Source: Glebionis coronaria (taxonomy: Eukaryota; Streptophyta; Magnoliopsida; Asterales; Asteraceae). From it: a stretch of DNA of 64,000 bases. The notes beneath the pieces were generated by a model that had not been told where the DNA came from, did no database searches, and saw nothing but the letters and a program-made list of their open reading frames with translations. The DNA lies in assembly GCA_025667525.1 (NCBI GenBank), contig CM046876.1:24391224-24455223 (forward strand), given 5' to 3'. Below, piece after piece: positions 1-9,168 of the stretch (the stretch's first letter is position 1; each line of letters opens with the position of its first letter). The position numbers and the translations under genes were made by a program.

Positions 1-1167
1 TTACAAATGTTACATAAACATCTTGTACACCTCGGGATGTTCTTTAACACTTTTAGGTTTGAAAGCTTTGGGAGCTTGTCAAATCTATTGATTTAGGTCG
101 TCTTACTCGATCATTATGTTATTAGTTCAAGTAGATAAATGTCTCACTATAAAACATGAAACACCCTTTTAAAATCTTAGCTATTTTCTCTTAAAAGAGT
201 GTTTGTGGGAATCAAGAAAGATTTCGATTAAATATCAATGCATTATTCAAACTATGATTTGTATCATTATCGAATCTAATTGACATGTTTTTTTTGGTGT
301 AGACATGAATGTGGTTTATTAATAATATACATCGGATCATAACTCACACTTGTGTTGATGGTGTTATATTGAATACACCTGTTCAAATTGTTAGACATAT
401 TTTGTTTAATAATTACTTATAATGCACAATAGAGTCGGTTTGATAACTTGGATGTTTCATCCGAAATACTCAAGTAATTTACATTGCTATGCAATTTATA
501 AATGTGTCATTTCCGAAAGACCAATCAAGAGTGTTCATTTGGTTTGTGTAAACTTTGTTTATACACTTCAAAGTTATTGGCCTCAAGTTCTATTAAGGTA
601 AATAACCTTAACGAGACTTGGTTGACAAGATATGCAATGGTGCATTATTAACCCTCATTAGGTCATGCATTGTGTCGCCGTGCAAGTTTCATCCTTGCTA
701 AACTTTATTAGGAAAATGTTGGAATTACATTTTGTCTAACTTGAGAATGACTACTAGAGAATTTATGCACTAGGATCTTAATTTGACCTAACGGTTGAAT
801 TACTTCCATGTGGGAAGTTGAGTTGGCGTATAACTCGTAAAAATGGTCGTGTTTAGCCTTAATTGAGCACCTCTAGTGATAGTCTCATACTCATTCTCTA
901 AATTGGCTAAATGACTCTTCCTATATACGACTAATGATAGTTTACTTTGATGAACTTTGTATGTCATTGGGAGTCTTTTTCTTTTGTAGCCCTTAGGTTT
1001 TTCTTAACTTTCTTCCTTCGTGCTAATTGAACCTATGTGTTTTTCCTTTGTGTGTGTTCTAGTTTTTATTGCTCTTAAGCATGACTTTATGATAAGTTAG
1101 ACTAGAACATTAGGATTTTCTTAATTAGAAAATCCTCCATTCACCACCTAAACCAAGCCTCTGTAGG

Positions 1168-1240
1168 CGGTTCTTTAAATAGACCGCGGCTCCATATCAA
1201 TATGGAACCGCCGGTGGAGATAAAGAACCGCGGGCAGAAG
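1168..1240. repeat. GC-rich CGGTTC/GAACCG palindromic module
   Basis: The block reads as alternating GGCGGTTC and GAACCGC elements that can pair with each other, ending in GAACCGCGGGCAG. Closely similar modules recur inside the LTR at about 4128-4199 and 5901-5980. They stand out from the AT-rich surroundings. Repeated palindromic motifs in the non-coding parts of Sireviruses are known; a role here is inferred. Confidence 0.55.
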
Positions 1241-1457
1241 CTCTCAAATTCGGGTTTTCTGAAACTTCCCAGTTGTTCCAACACCCTTTGGAATCTTTGT
1301 TTCAAACCTTTGATCACTCCCAAAATATCTTGGGCTTTCCTTTTTTAACCCTTTACTAGTTTGGATCATCCCCTCACCCTTTTAAATCCTCCTTGTTAGC
1401 CTTGTTCTTCACACCTCAAACCATTTATCCTTACCCCTTAAACCACCCATTACTATC

Positions 1458-1892
1458 ATGGTTTCTACAAGAACCTTCAATTCATCCAAAACCTCCTCTT
1501 CAAAGAGGCACCTCAAAATTAAGATTAAGTTACCCAAACTTAACTCTTCACCCTTTCACACACCCAAGAATGAGATTGTTCCAATTCTCATCTCTTCATC
1601 GCCCTCATCACCTCTTGATCCATGCAAGACTAACTCAACCTATGGTACCAACCATTCTCATGGTTATACCTCCTCTTCATTCCAATCTAGAATGAATGAG
1701 CTAACCTCACCCTTCACTCTAAGTACTCTCTTGGATGTGACTACCCAACCTCAATCCATCCAAAGCATTCCCATTGTGAATGACTTTGTTGAACCCTTGG
1801 TGACTTCACCTTTCACCCCCACCAAATTCCGCCACCACCCTTGTCTTTCATTTAAGCATGTGGATTTCTTATTGCTAAGACACTCAATCTAA
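1458..1892 (+). CDS. unrecognised 144-residue ORF inside the Sirevirus-like element
   Basis: An open frame of 144 codons starts at ATG 1458. The product is rich in Ser, Thr, Pro and His, with a basic N-terminal patch (Lys/Arg-rich around residues 14-30). I see no signal peptide, membrane segment or zinc-binding motif. It sits between the expected end of pol and the purine tracts. Some Sireviruses carry an extra ORF there (often called envelope-like), but nothing here supports that function. It may be only a chance frame in decayed element DNA. An overlapping shifted frame at 1393-1695 is its shadow. Confidence 0.2.
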   Translation: MVSTRTFNSSKTSSSKRHLKIKIKLPKLNSSPFHTPKNEIVPILISSSPSSPLDPCKTNSTYGTNHSHGYTSSSFQSRMNELTSPFTLSTLLDVTTQPQSIQSIPIVNDFVEPLVTSPFTPTKFRHHPCLSFKHVDFLLLRHSI

Positions 1893-3490
1893 GCAAATCT
1901 TAGGATTCTATTGTAACTAAGATTAAAATTATGCTTAAGTTTTAGGCTTGTTTTTTTATACATCTTTGTATGATCTTTATTCTCTTGTAGTTCCTTTCAT
2001 GTTTTTCAACATGATTTTTCTTTGAGTCTTGGATCTTCTTGTTATTATGTTTCTTTCTTTTCTCTTATTTTGAGTCCTTTCTTAAACTAATAAGAATTAG
2101 GAATCTTCTTGGAGATTTACATTACATGTAGCTTGATTTGTGATATCTAGATAGATGACTTGCTTATATATCTTCTTGCTTATCCGTATGCTATATGCTT
2201 AATTGATTAGTTAATGAATGCATGCTTATTATAAAGATTTTGTCTTTGTCAAGAAATTCCAATATAATATCTCTTAGATGTGTCTAACTCATGCATGTCC
2301 TTAAATGCTACGTGCCAACATGTTCTACTTAGTCTTCTCTTTTTAAGTAATCATGTTTCTTGCATGCCATATGTGTTAATTGCGCACCTTCTCTACATTG
2401 GTTTATTGTAGACTTCATTAGGCATTGCATGAATTATCCTATGTGCTTACTTGATTATGTTTTAGATTTTGTACTAACTCTTCATGTCTTCTTGAGCTTC
2501 TTTTGAGTTTCTTCTCTCATTTTCTTTCGAGATTTCACTATCACCTTCTAAGGTATAGTATTCATGAATCAATTTGTGAAGTTATCCTTAACTTCTTTGA
2601 TTGAGTTTCTCTTGGTTTATTTTAATCATGCCTCTCTAAGTCGAGTCTCTCTCTTCTAGCTTTCTAAACTAAGTTGAGTCGAGCCTCACCCTCTCCTCAT
2701 CATGTAATTGTTCTTTGAACATTCACAATGATTGAGAAGAGCTACGAAACTTTGAGCATGTAGTTTATCGTATGCTAAACACCATCCATCTTGGTCTTTC
2801 TATTCTTTGGCTTATTTAATATCTTTATCTATATCATTGAGTCTTCTTTTTGGTGTCAACATTAATAAGCATCCTTGCCTATAATGTCTTTGCTTCTATA
2901 TTTTTCGTTCTTCTCGTTTTTGAGAGTCGATTGAGGTTAAAATTTAAAATTGGATTGGGTTATTCCAACAATTCTAAGTTTTTAACCTCTTGAGAGGATT
3001 TTGGTTAAACCTTGAATTTTCTTGGGTGATTCCATAAATTCTAAGCTTTTAGCCCTTTGAAATATTATCATTACAATTAGTATGGATGTTTCTTCTCTAC
3101 CTCTATTCCAACAATTATGAATAGATCTTGTCAAGATCCTCTCCTTTGACTTGTTTTTGGATTGATAGAATCATGTGCACACTTCTTTCTTCAATACTTG
3201 TCATTGTTTGTACAAACGACTTGTTTATCATCCTCATTTTTTTCTTTTCATCATAGTCCTTCCTTCTCTCTTTTCGACTATGTGGAATTGTTTTTATTGT
3301 CCATGTCATACTCTCTTTAGTTTGGTATTTTTGCCATGATATTAAAGTAGAGTATGTCCTCTCGACAATAATTTCTCTTTTTTTGACATTGCTATATATA
3401 TATATGCTCTTGTTCACTAACTTTGTTTTGTAGGACATCTAACCCTTCTTTGTAGCTTGTCACTTTTCTTGCTTTGTTGGTGCCTCAAGC

Positions 3491-3946
3491 AAGGGGGAGC
3501 TCATATCAAGGGGGAGCATTTTCAAGAGTTCAACTCATTTCATTTACGATCGTTCACTCACTTAAATTGCATTCATTGAACATCTTGCAAGTAATGAATT
3601 ATGGGATCTCGAAGACATGGAGGTGGTTAACCTATGGTGATTGAAGACTTCACTAGGATGACGCAAGCTTAATATCTTTGGATGATTAGATTACGGTTCA
3701 GATTCTCGCCTCTCAACCGAATATATTTTGGATGCAAGCTAGCTCAAAGTTTATTCTTATCTTCTACAAACGACGCCTACCTTTGGCTGCGTGGTCTTCC
3801 TCAAATGATATGGATTCTACTCTTCCTCAAATGACGACTACCTTTTTGATTCAACAAAAGGGGGAGAAGGAAGTGTAAACGGGTACGTTTCACATTTTAC
3901 TATGCGTTACGGTTTACTTGTTTGTCATCATCAAAAAGGCGGAGAT
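3491..3946 (+). promoter_or_regulatory. multiple polypurine tracts before the 3' LTR
   Basis: Four purine runs point the same way: AAGGGGGAG at about 3491, AAGGGGGAG at about 3507, AAAAGGGGGAGAAGGAAG at about 3856 and AAAAAGGCGGAGA at 3933-3945. The last one abuts the LTR and should be the plus-strand priming site. It carries a C inside the G run that the upstream copies lack. Multiple polypurine tracts are characteristic of Sireviruses. Confidence 0.7.
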
Positions 3947-4235
3947 TGTTAGTGCAAACATTACGATGTTTAATCAAGATGATCCCTTTATGTTTTGGTG
4001 ATGACAAACGTATAACTCGTAATACATAATGTAAAATGTGTAAGGTACTCGTAATCACTCAAGCATACTTATGTATACTTCTCTCGACACCTTGAAGATT
4101 ACATTCGTCATGAAAGACAAGAAGGACGCACGGTTCTCTAATAGAACACGCGGTTCCCTAGAGATATCGAACCGCGAGAAGATATAGAACCGCGGGCAGT
4201 CAAGCCGGTTTAGGCTTACTCAAGATTTTTGGAAG

Positions 4236-4440
4236 CTTCTAGAAGATGGAGGGAAACTAATAAATTCAAAATTCAAATTTTGAATTTACTTCTAGAAGAT
4301 GGAGGGAAGAAAATAAATTCAAATTTCAAATTTGGAATTTGGGCTCCAAGAATATAATTTTAAATTTACTTCTAGAAGATGGAGGGAAGAAATAAATTCA
4401 AATTTCAAATTTTGAATTTGGGCTCCAAGAATATAAGGTG
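4236..4440 (+). repeat. direct repeats just upstream of the LTR TATA box
   Basis: The sequence CTTCTAGAAGATGGAGGGA occurs at 4236, 4289 and 4369, each followed by an AATTCAAATTT-rich tail and, for the last two, GGGCTCCAAGAATATAA. Spacing is 53 and 80 bp. Their position in U3, 30-230 bp before the TATA box, suggests enhancer-like repeats; that role is inferred. Confidence 0.7.
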
Positions 4441-4465
4441 CATACTCTCCAAGGCAAGAGTTGGC

Positions 4466-4473
4466 TATAAATA
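4466..4473 (+). promoter_or_regulatory. TATA box of the Sirevirus-like LTR
   Basis: TATAAATA sits within GGCTATAAATAGAAG, a strong plant TATA context. Transcription would be expected to begin about 30 bp downstream, near 4500, marking the U3/R border. Confidence 0.6.
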
Positions 4474-4743
4474 GAAGACTATTCTCTTCCATTTTTCTTG
4501 AGGAAAAACACACAAAAACCTTCCAACATCCCATTCCTCATTTGCCTCATCCTCCTCAAGAGCAATGAGAAGAACACTTTCACCCTTGTGAAGTGTTAGT
4601 ATCTAGAGTTATAACATGATAAAGATCTCTCTAGATCAAGTCATGATTATTGTCTTCCTACTATGTATATGTAGAAGATCCAAGTTGTGGGTACACTTGG
4701 ATGTGTTTGTAAGGGTAGAATATCCAAGTGATGGGTATCCTTA

Positions 4744-5084
4744 GATTAGGTGTTAGTTGTGTAGATCCAAGTCTTGTTAGTACTTGGATATAGTGTTAGA
4801 GTTATAGATCTAAGTGTTGTGTGCTTAGATCTATATGGTTTATGTGTTTAGGCTATAAAACACAAGGTTTGTTATGTTGGGCCATAAAACATAACTAGTG
4901 GGTAGATTAGTGGGTAGATTAGGTGTTAGTTGTGTAGATCCAAGTCTTGTTAGTACTTGGATATAGTGTTAGAGTTATAGATCTAAGTGTTGTGTGCTTA
5001 GATCTATATGGTTTATGTGTTTAGGCTATAAAACACAAGGTTTGTTATGTTGGGCCATAAAACATAACTAGTGGGTAGATTAGG
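4744..5084 (+). repeat. 173-bp tandem duplication in the LTR
   Basis: A unit starting GATTAGGTGTTAGTTGTG at 4744 is repeated from 4917 with almost no differences. It carries the inner phrases CCAAGTCTTGTTAGTACTTGG and AGGCTATAAAACAC in both copies. The near identity implies a recent duplication, later than most of the decay in this element. Confidence 0.9.
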
Positions 5085-5250
5085 TTGTGTCTTGGTAGTT
5101 CTCACTAAACTCTAAAGTGATGTGGTTGTGTCTAGGTAGTTCTCACTAAACTATAAAGTGATGTGGTTGTGTCTTGTGAGTTCTCACTAAACTTTAAAGT
5201 GATTAGTAGTTGTGTTGTGTGAAGTTCTCACTTAGCTTCAAAGTGAAGAG
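5083..5250 (+). repeat. 41-bp tandem repeats in the LTR
   Basis: About four copies of a unit containing GGTTGTGTCT, AGTTCTCACTAAACT and AAAGTGAT follow each other. The first two are 41 bp apart (5083, 5124); the last is the most diverged. They follow directly on the 173-bp duplication. Confidence 0.8.
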
Positions 5251-6041
5251 TCGTGAAGATTGGTTCTAGCTTTCGATTAGAACTCGACATCTAGCCTTGT
5301 GTCATTAAATAGTGAAGTGGGCAACGTTGTGTAGATTGGTCCTACCTAAGATTAGGACTCGACATCTAGCTTAGTGTCGGAAATGTGTAAGTGACGTGTA
5401 TGGTTTTCTCCGCCTTGAAAGGAGTTTTGTTGACTAGTGAAGTAACTCTCGAGTAAGGTGTACTCGAGGAGTGGAGTAGGGCGAAGAGAAGCTTCGTGAC
5501 CGAACCACTATAAATCATCGTGTCGGTACTTTCCTTTACCTTTATGTCTTTACTATTATAGATGTATTTATATGTTGTGTGTTGTGTGCATCTCATAATA
5601 TGAACATCTAAGTTGCGGAAAAGCTAAGGCTTAGTACGTGTGTGCTTCGTGTTTAGATTATGGTCAAGTGTACATCACTTAGTCTAAGCATCCTAGTTGC
5701 AGAAAAGCTTATGCTTAGTACGTGTGCGCTTAGTGTTTAGACTATTGCTTGATGTACTCTTGATTTGATGTGTTTGTGTGTTTACTTACTTGTAGTATTT
5801 ATCTTTCAATCAAACACATCTCATATCTAGTCAAGCTTGATCGAGAATTTGATACAAAGGATTGTCAAAGTTTAACATGTAACAAAAGGTTAAGTTCACT
5901 GTCGGCGGTTCCCTAAGTGGACCGGCGGTTCTTTATTGATAAAGAACCGCGGGTACACATAAGGAACTGCACACAGTGGATTAAGCCGAAATGTTTTGAA
6001 AACTAACTAGAAAATATTCAACCCCCCTTCTACTTTCTACA

Positions 6042-6410
6042 TGGGGGTTCACAGCCAACTTTGTTAGTGCTAGAGGGAAACATCCTTCCTATAGGAACCC
6101 ATTGGAGATTAACCGATTTAAAAATCCTTCCTATGGGTTGCCACCTAAGATTTGATCTAGGCGATATAGTTTTCTTATTCACAACGGAAGACTTAGTGGT
6201 AGCAAACCTATTTCTTTTGGGATTCCCTCTTTTAGCACAAGATTTTAACTCCTTCAAGACTTTAGTTACACAAGCCGCATGATTTGTCGTGAAGGCACTC
6301 TTCATGCATACGGAACAAACACCGTGTTTGTAGTCCGAGTGAGATCTAGAAATCCTAGTTCTTGCTTGTGTCCTTTTCTTAGGTTCCTCTACATAGTGAT
6401 TATTAGGCAT
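6042..6410 (-). pseudogene. copia F gag, C-terminal fragment
   Basis: A minus-strand frame from 6410 encodes a basic protein with a Cys-x2-Cys then His-x3-Cys arrangement (CSVCMKS...NHAACVTK) and a Ser-Pro-Arg-Ser...LRW segment followed by a near repeat (GRIFKSV.LQW, then GRMF). This order is the C-terminal gag/linker of a copia family common in Asteraceae. In that family it leads into protease and integrase, but here it stops at the junction with the Sirevirus LTR. The plus-strand frames over the same bases are shadows. Confidence 0.75.
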
Positions 6411-6821
6411 GGTATTCGACCTATATTATGGAATATTCTTAGAACTATACTTAGACTCACTAGTAGCAGTCTTGTTCACAGGTTTTGCATATGCTGATTT
6501 GATCACATTAGACCTAGTTAGTGGAGTCACTGGTCTAGAAAATGTACCATATCAAATTGGGAGGCAAACCACGGTCTCGAGGATTTTGGTCGCTCGGATC
6601 GAAATGCAGTCGGTTGTCTAACAGATTGATTTTTAGGCGGTTTCCCTAAGATTGATGGTTTTCAAGCTTAGTATCCACGCTATTTCTCTTAGTTTTCCTC
6701 AGCTTGTTTTTTAGAGCCGCTATAGCAAAAACCTTTTTCTGAACCTGAGCCTTTAAAGTCTCATTTTCTTTTAGTAATATGTCTTAGGATGCCAGCTTAG
6801 ATTCTAGCAAAGTAATTTGTT

Positions 6822-7142
6822 TCACAAAGTTATCTTTTTTGGCTTTAGAATCTTGAATTTTTTATTTAATTTTCGTCCAATAAAAACATTTGAATTTTCA
6901 ACTTTTTCAAAGTACTTTTCAAGTTTATCCGTTTTCTTCGAAAATTTAATTTTGGCATCCTTGAGATCTTTAGATTGCTGAGCTAAAATCGTTTCAAGCT
7001 CTTTAATCTTGGAATCAGAATCGGTTAATAAAGCATTCATAAAGCATTTATCATGATTTACTATAGCATTCTGAATAATCTCTCCCCCATTATGACTCAC
7101 ATCGGATGAATTAGAAGTGGTATTACTATCACCCTTTTCCAT
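6822..7142 (-). pseudogene. copia F gag, coiled-coil fragment
   Basis: This frame starts at ATG 7142 and encodes 106 residues with a Ser/Asn-rich start and then a heptad-like stretch (SKIKELETILAQQSKDLKDA and on), typical of the long coiled coil in the middle of this copia gag type. It is not continuous with the flanking gag frames at 7287-7916 and 6042-6410, so the reading frame is broken on both sides. Confidence 0.6.
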
Positions 7143-7286
7143 CCTATGTTTGTTATAAATAAGTTCGAAATGCTCAACATGTTGTATATCATTGATACAT
7201 TCATCAGATACAACATTCAGATGGACCTCAACCGTTGGCGCTGTAACATTTTCTGACTGGCTGATTGGTTACAGCTGTCCTCCTGA

Positions 7287-7916
7287 TTACATGCTCTTGC
7301 AATCTTTATCAGTCTCCAATTTTTCAATCGTATGACCATTCTTCTCTTGCATCTGCATAGTAGATTCTTGCACTCCACTATCATACGCTAGTTGAATTCG
7401 TGATATTTTATAAATCGAAGACGACACTGATGTCATGTATTTCAACATTGTACCACGGTAATCGTAAACCTCGGTATTTGTGTCTCGAAGAAATGACTGG
7501 CATATCTCAAATTCTTCATATCGAATAATATTGAATAGGACGAAGTACGGAAATTGTCTCACGAGAACTTTATATGCATGTGCCGATGTAGAGTGATTAA
7601 ATTCTTCTTTGAAGAGGTGCTCTGCTAGTTGGTTCAAGTTGAGAAATATTGAGTCTATGAATAGATTACGATCTTGACCAAAGAGTGCCACAAATTCTCG
7701 TCCTACCTTGAGCTTTGTAAGAGTCGTTGGATGAAATTTAAGTAAACCAAATGAACTTTTGCCACTTTCACTAGCTTCGTCTTGCATTTGACGCAATTCT
7801 CCCTCTTGAGATGTCGAATTCAACGGTTCCATTGAAGTTCGATGAAAATGAAGGTAAGGATTACTTATCAATTGAGCAATGAAAGAAAGTAATTGTGTTT
7901 GTTGTTGAAAGAACAA
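7287..7916 (-). pseudogene. copia F gag, N-terminal region (209 residues)
   Basis: An uninterrupted frame of 209 residues begins at 7916. Its last 60 residues (TEV..YRGTMLKYM...QMQEKNG) resemble the segment just before the coiled coil in the same copia gag family; the earlier part, with FVALFGQDRNLF, I do not recognise. It follows the leader in the expected place for gag. No zinc knuckle is seen. The frame ends before the coiled-coil fragment at 7142, so gag is broken. It could also be an unrelated ORF captured by the element. Confidence 0.45.
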
Positions 7917-8124
7917 TACGGAATTTTACAATTCGTGGAGAAACCGAAAAATAAATTCGCAGGATTTTACAAACCACCGAATAAACCCTAAATGTTCTTT
8001 GATTCCTTGATTAATGATGAAAAATTGATTAATTCCCCTAATTATGTCTTCTTGAGAAACCAAAAGTTCCAAGACCAAAAAATTTATAAAACACGCTTTT
8101 GAAAATTTCTGAATTCGCAATATA

Positions 8125-8470
8125 ATGTAACCTCAATTCGTAATATTGAGAACTTGAGTTCGTAATATTCAACACCCTGAGTTCACAATATTTAACACCC
8201 TAGTTCGCAATATTCAACACCCAAGTTCGCAATATTCAACACCCTGAGTTTGCAATATTTCAAATCTGGAGTTCACAATAATAACTCAGTTCGCAATCCC
8301 AACCCAGTTCGCAATAATAACTCAGTTCGCAATAATAACACAGTTTGCAATCCCAACTCAGTTCGCAATATTTTAAGAAACTGACTTCGCAAAAACATAC
8401 TGAGTTCGCAAAAAATGTCTGACTTCGCAAAAATAAACTGAGTTCGCAATTCCTAGGGTTTTCAAGTTCA
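8125..8470 (-). repeat. degenerate GTTCGCAAT repeats in the leader of copia F
   Basis: About fifteen copies of a short unit with core GTTCGCAATA (plus strand), separated by 12-30 bp of variable filler such as TTCAACACCCTGA, fill this block. On the element's sense strand the core reads ATTGCGAAC. It lies between the primer site and gag, so it would be in the 5' untranslated leader of the element RNA. The spacing is irregular and the filler degenerate, so it is neither a CRISPR array nor a clean satellite. Confidence 0.85.
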
Positions 8471-8850
8471 CAAAAAATTGAAAAATAACAATATTTTGGA
8501 TCTTCGAAAAGGCAATTTTTCAAGTGTTTTCGGCGAAACGACTTGTACTATCAAGGTTATAGGCTTCTTAGGGACAAGAAAACACAAACTTTTTCAAATT
8601 TATGATGAAAAAATTGAAATTAAGATTTGTACTCTTATGAACTTTTCAATTAAAGAATCAATTCAAACACCCAAAAGTTTTGTATTTTTAACCAAAACAA
8701 GAAACCCAAATCACTAATAAGAGGTATTTTGATGATTTGTAAGAAGTTTAAACCATAAAAAATATAAAAAAAAATTTGGATCGTGGGTTTTGGATCAAAT
8801 AGTCACGAAAATTACCTCAAAACAAACACAAAAACAAAGTAATCATCCCA

Positions 8851-8866
8851 TGGCTCTTGATACCAA
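8851..8866 (-). promoter_or_regulatory. primer-binding site of copia F
   Basis: On the minus strand TGGTATCAAGAGCCA follows two bases after the LTR end (ACTACA). It matches the 3' end complement of initiator methionine tRNA (TGGTATCAGAGC) except for one inserted A. This fixes the element's orientation as minus. Confidence 0.8.
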
Positions 8867-8867
8867 T

Positions 8868-9168
8868 TGTAGTTTTATGTAATCCTTGGATTATCTAAAC
8901 CTTGGAATGATTACAAGAGAGAGAGATATATGAAGATCTAGAGAGAGAAAGTAGAGAGAGGTTGGAGAGAATAAAGAGAAATATTAGATTGAATTATCAA
9001 AATGTGAGAACCAACCCCTCCTAACATGCTAGGAGGGGGTATATATAGCGCACCCTACATGTGGGTTTTCTGGGTTATATTGTAACATACTAGATTACGA
9101 GCCCATACTAGATGTATCTCGTTGGAGTGACCGATCCTTCCTGAATACGTAAAAACGTATTTCCAACA
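8868..9168 (-). mobile_element. 5' LTR of copia F
   Basis: In plus coordinates the 301-bp LTR starts TGTAGTTTTATG and ends TTTCCAACA. The left edge is fixed by the primer site. It holds a TATA box on the minus strand (plus TATATATA at about 9040-9047) and next to it a hairpin of CCCCTCCTA (9015-9023) with TAGGAGGGG (9030-9038). The other LTR lies outside the window. Confidence 0.75.

Larger units (their letters stand above)
1..3946 (+). mobile_element. 3' internal part of a Sirevirus-like copia retrotransposon
   Basis: This stretch lies directly upstream of a purine tract and an LTR that begins TGTTAG at 3947, so it is the 3' internal end of a plus-strand LTR retrotransposon whose pol and 5' LTR lie outside the window. 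Long non-coding 3' regions, several GGGGGAG purine tracts before the LTR and GC-rich inverted repeats are known Sirevirus (Ty1/copia) traits, and all are seen here. No integrase, reverse transcriptase or gag motif is readable. The lineage call is an inference from non-coding structure; pol from the neighbouring window would settle it. I see no host gene here. Confidence 0.6.
3947..6041 (+). mobile_element. 3' LTR of the Sirevirus-like copia element
   Basis: The LTR begins TGTTAG immediately after the purine tract and is taken to end ...TTTCTACA at 6041, where the sequence changes to an antisense copia gag frame. That gives about 2.1 kb. It holds a TATA box, upstream direct repeats, a 173-bp tandem duplication, a set of 41-bp repeats, a second duplicated block (84-bp period from 5606) and two CGGTTC/GAACCG modules. 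The right end is placed by the CA terminus and the start of gag homology, so it is good to a few bases. The 5' LTR lies outside the window, so target duplication cannot be checked. Confidence 0.65.
6042..9168 (-). mobile_element. 5' part of copia element F (LTR-PBS-leader-gag), interrupted
   Basis: Read on the minus strand the order is LTR (9168-8868), methionine-tRNA-like primer site, a repeat-filled leader, then gag fragments down to 6042. Gag homology runs straight into the end of the Sirevirus-like LTR, so the Sirevirus most likely inserted into F and the rest of F lies left of the window. The gag type, with conserved phrases such as HACVTK-like and TPRSxLRW-like stretches, is one I know as common in Asteraceae copia elements. 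Confidence 0.75.

Noticed and set aside
6061..6621. Plus-strand ORFs over the copia F gag fragment
   Set aside because: The minus-strand frame matches a known gag type; the plus frames are its shadows.
8125..8470. CRISPR-like array of regularly repeated GTTCGCAAT words
   Set aside because: Repeats are degenerate and unevenly spaced, there are no cas genes, and the DNA is eukaryotic. The block is an LTR-element leader.
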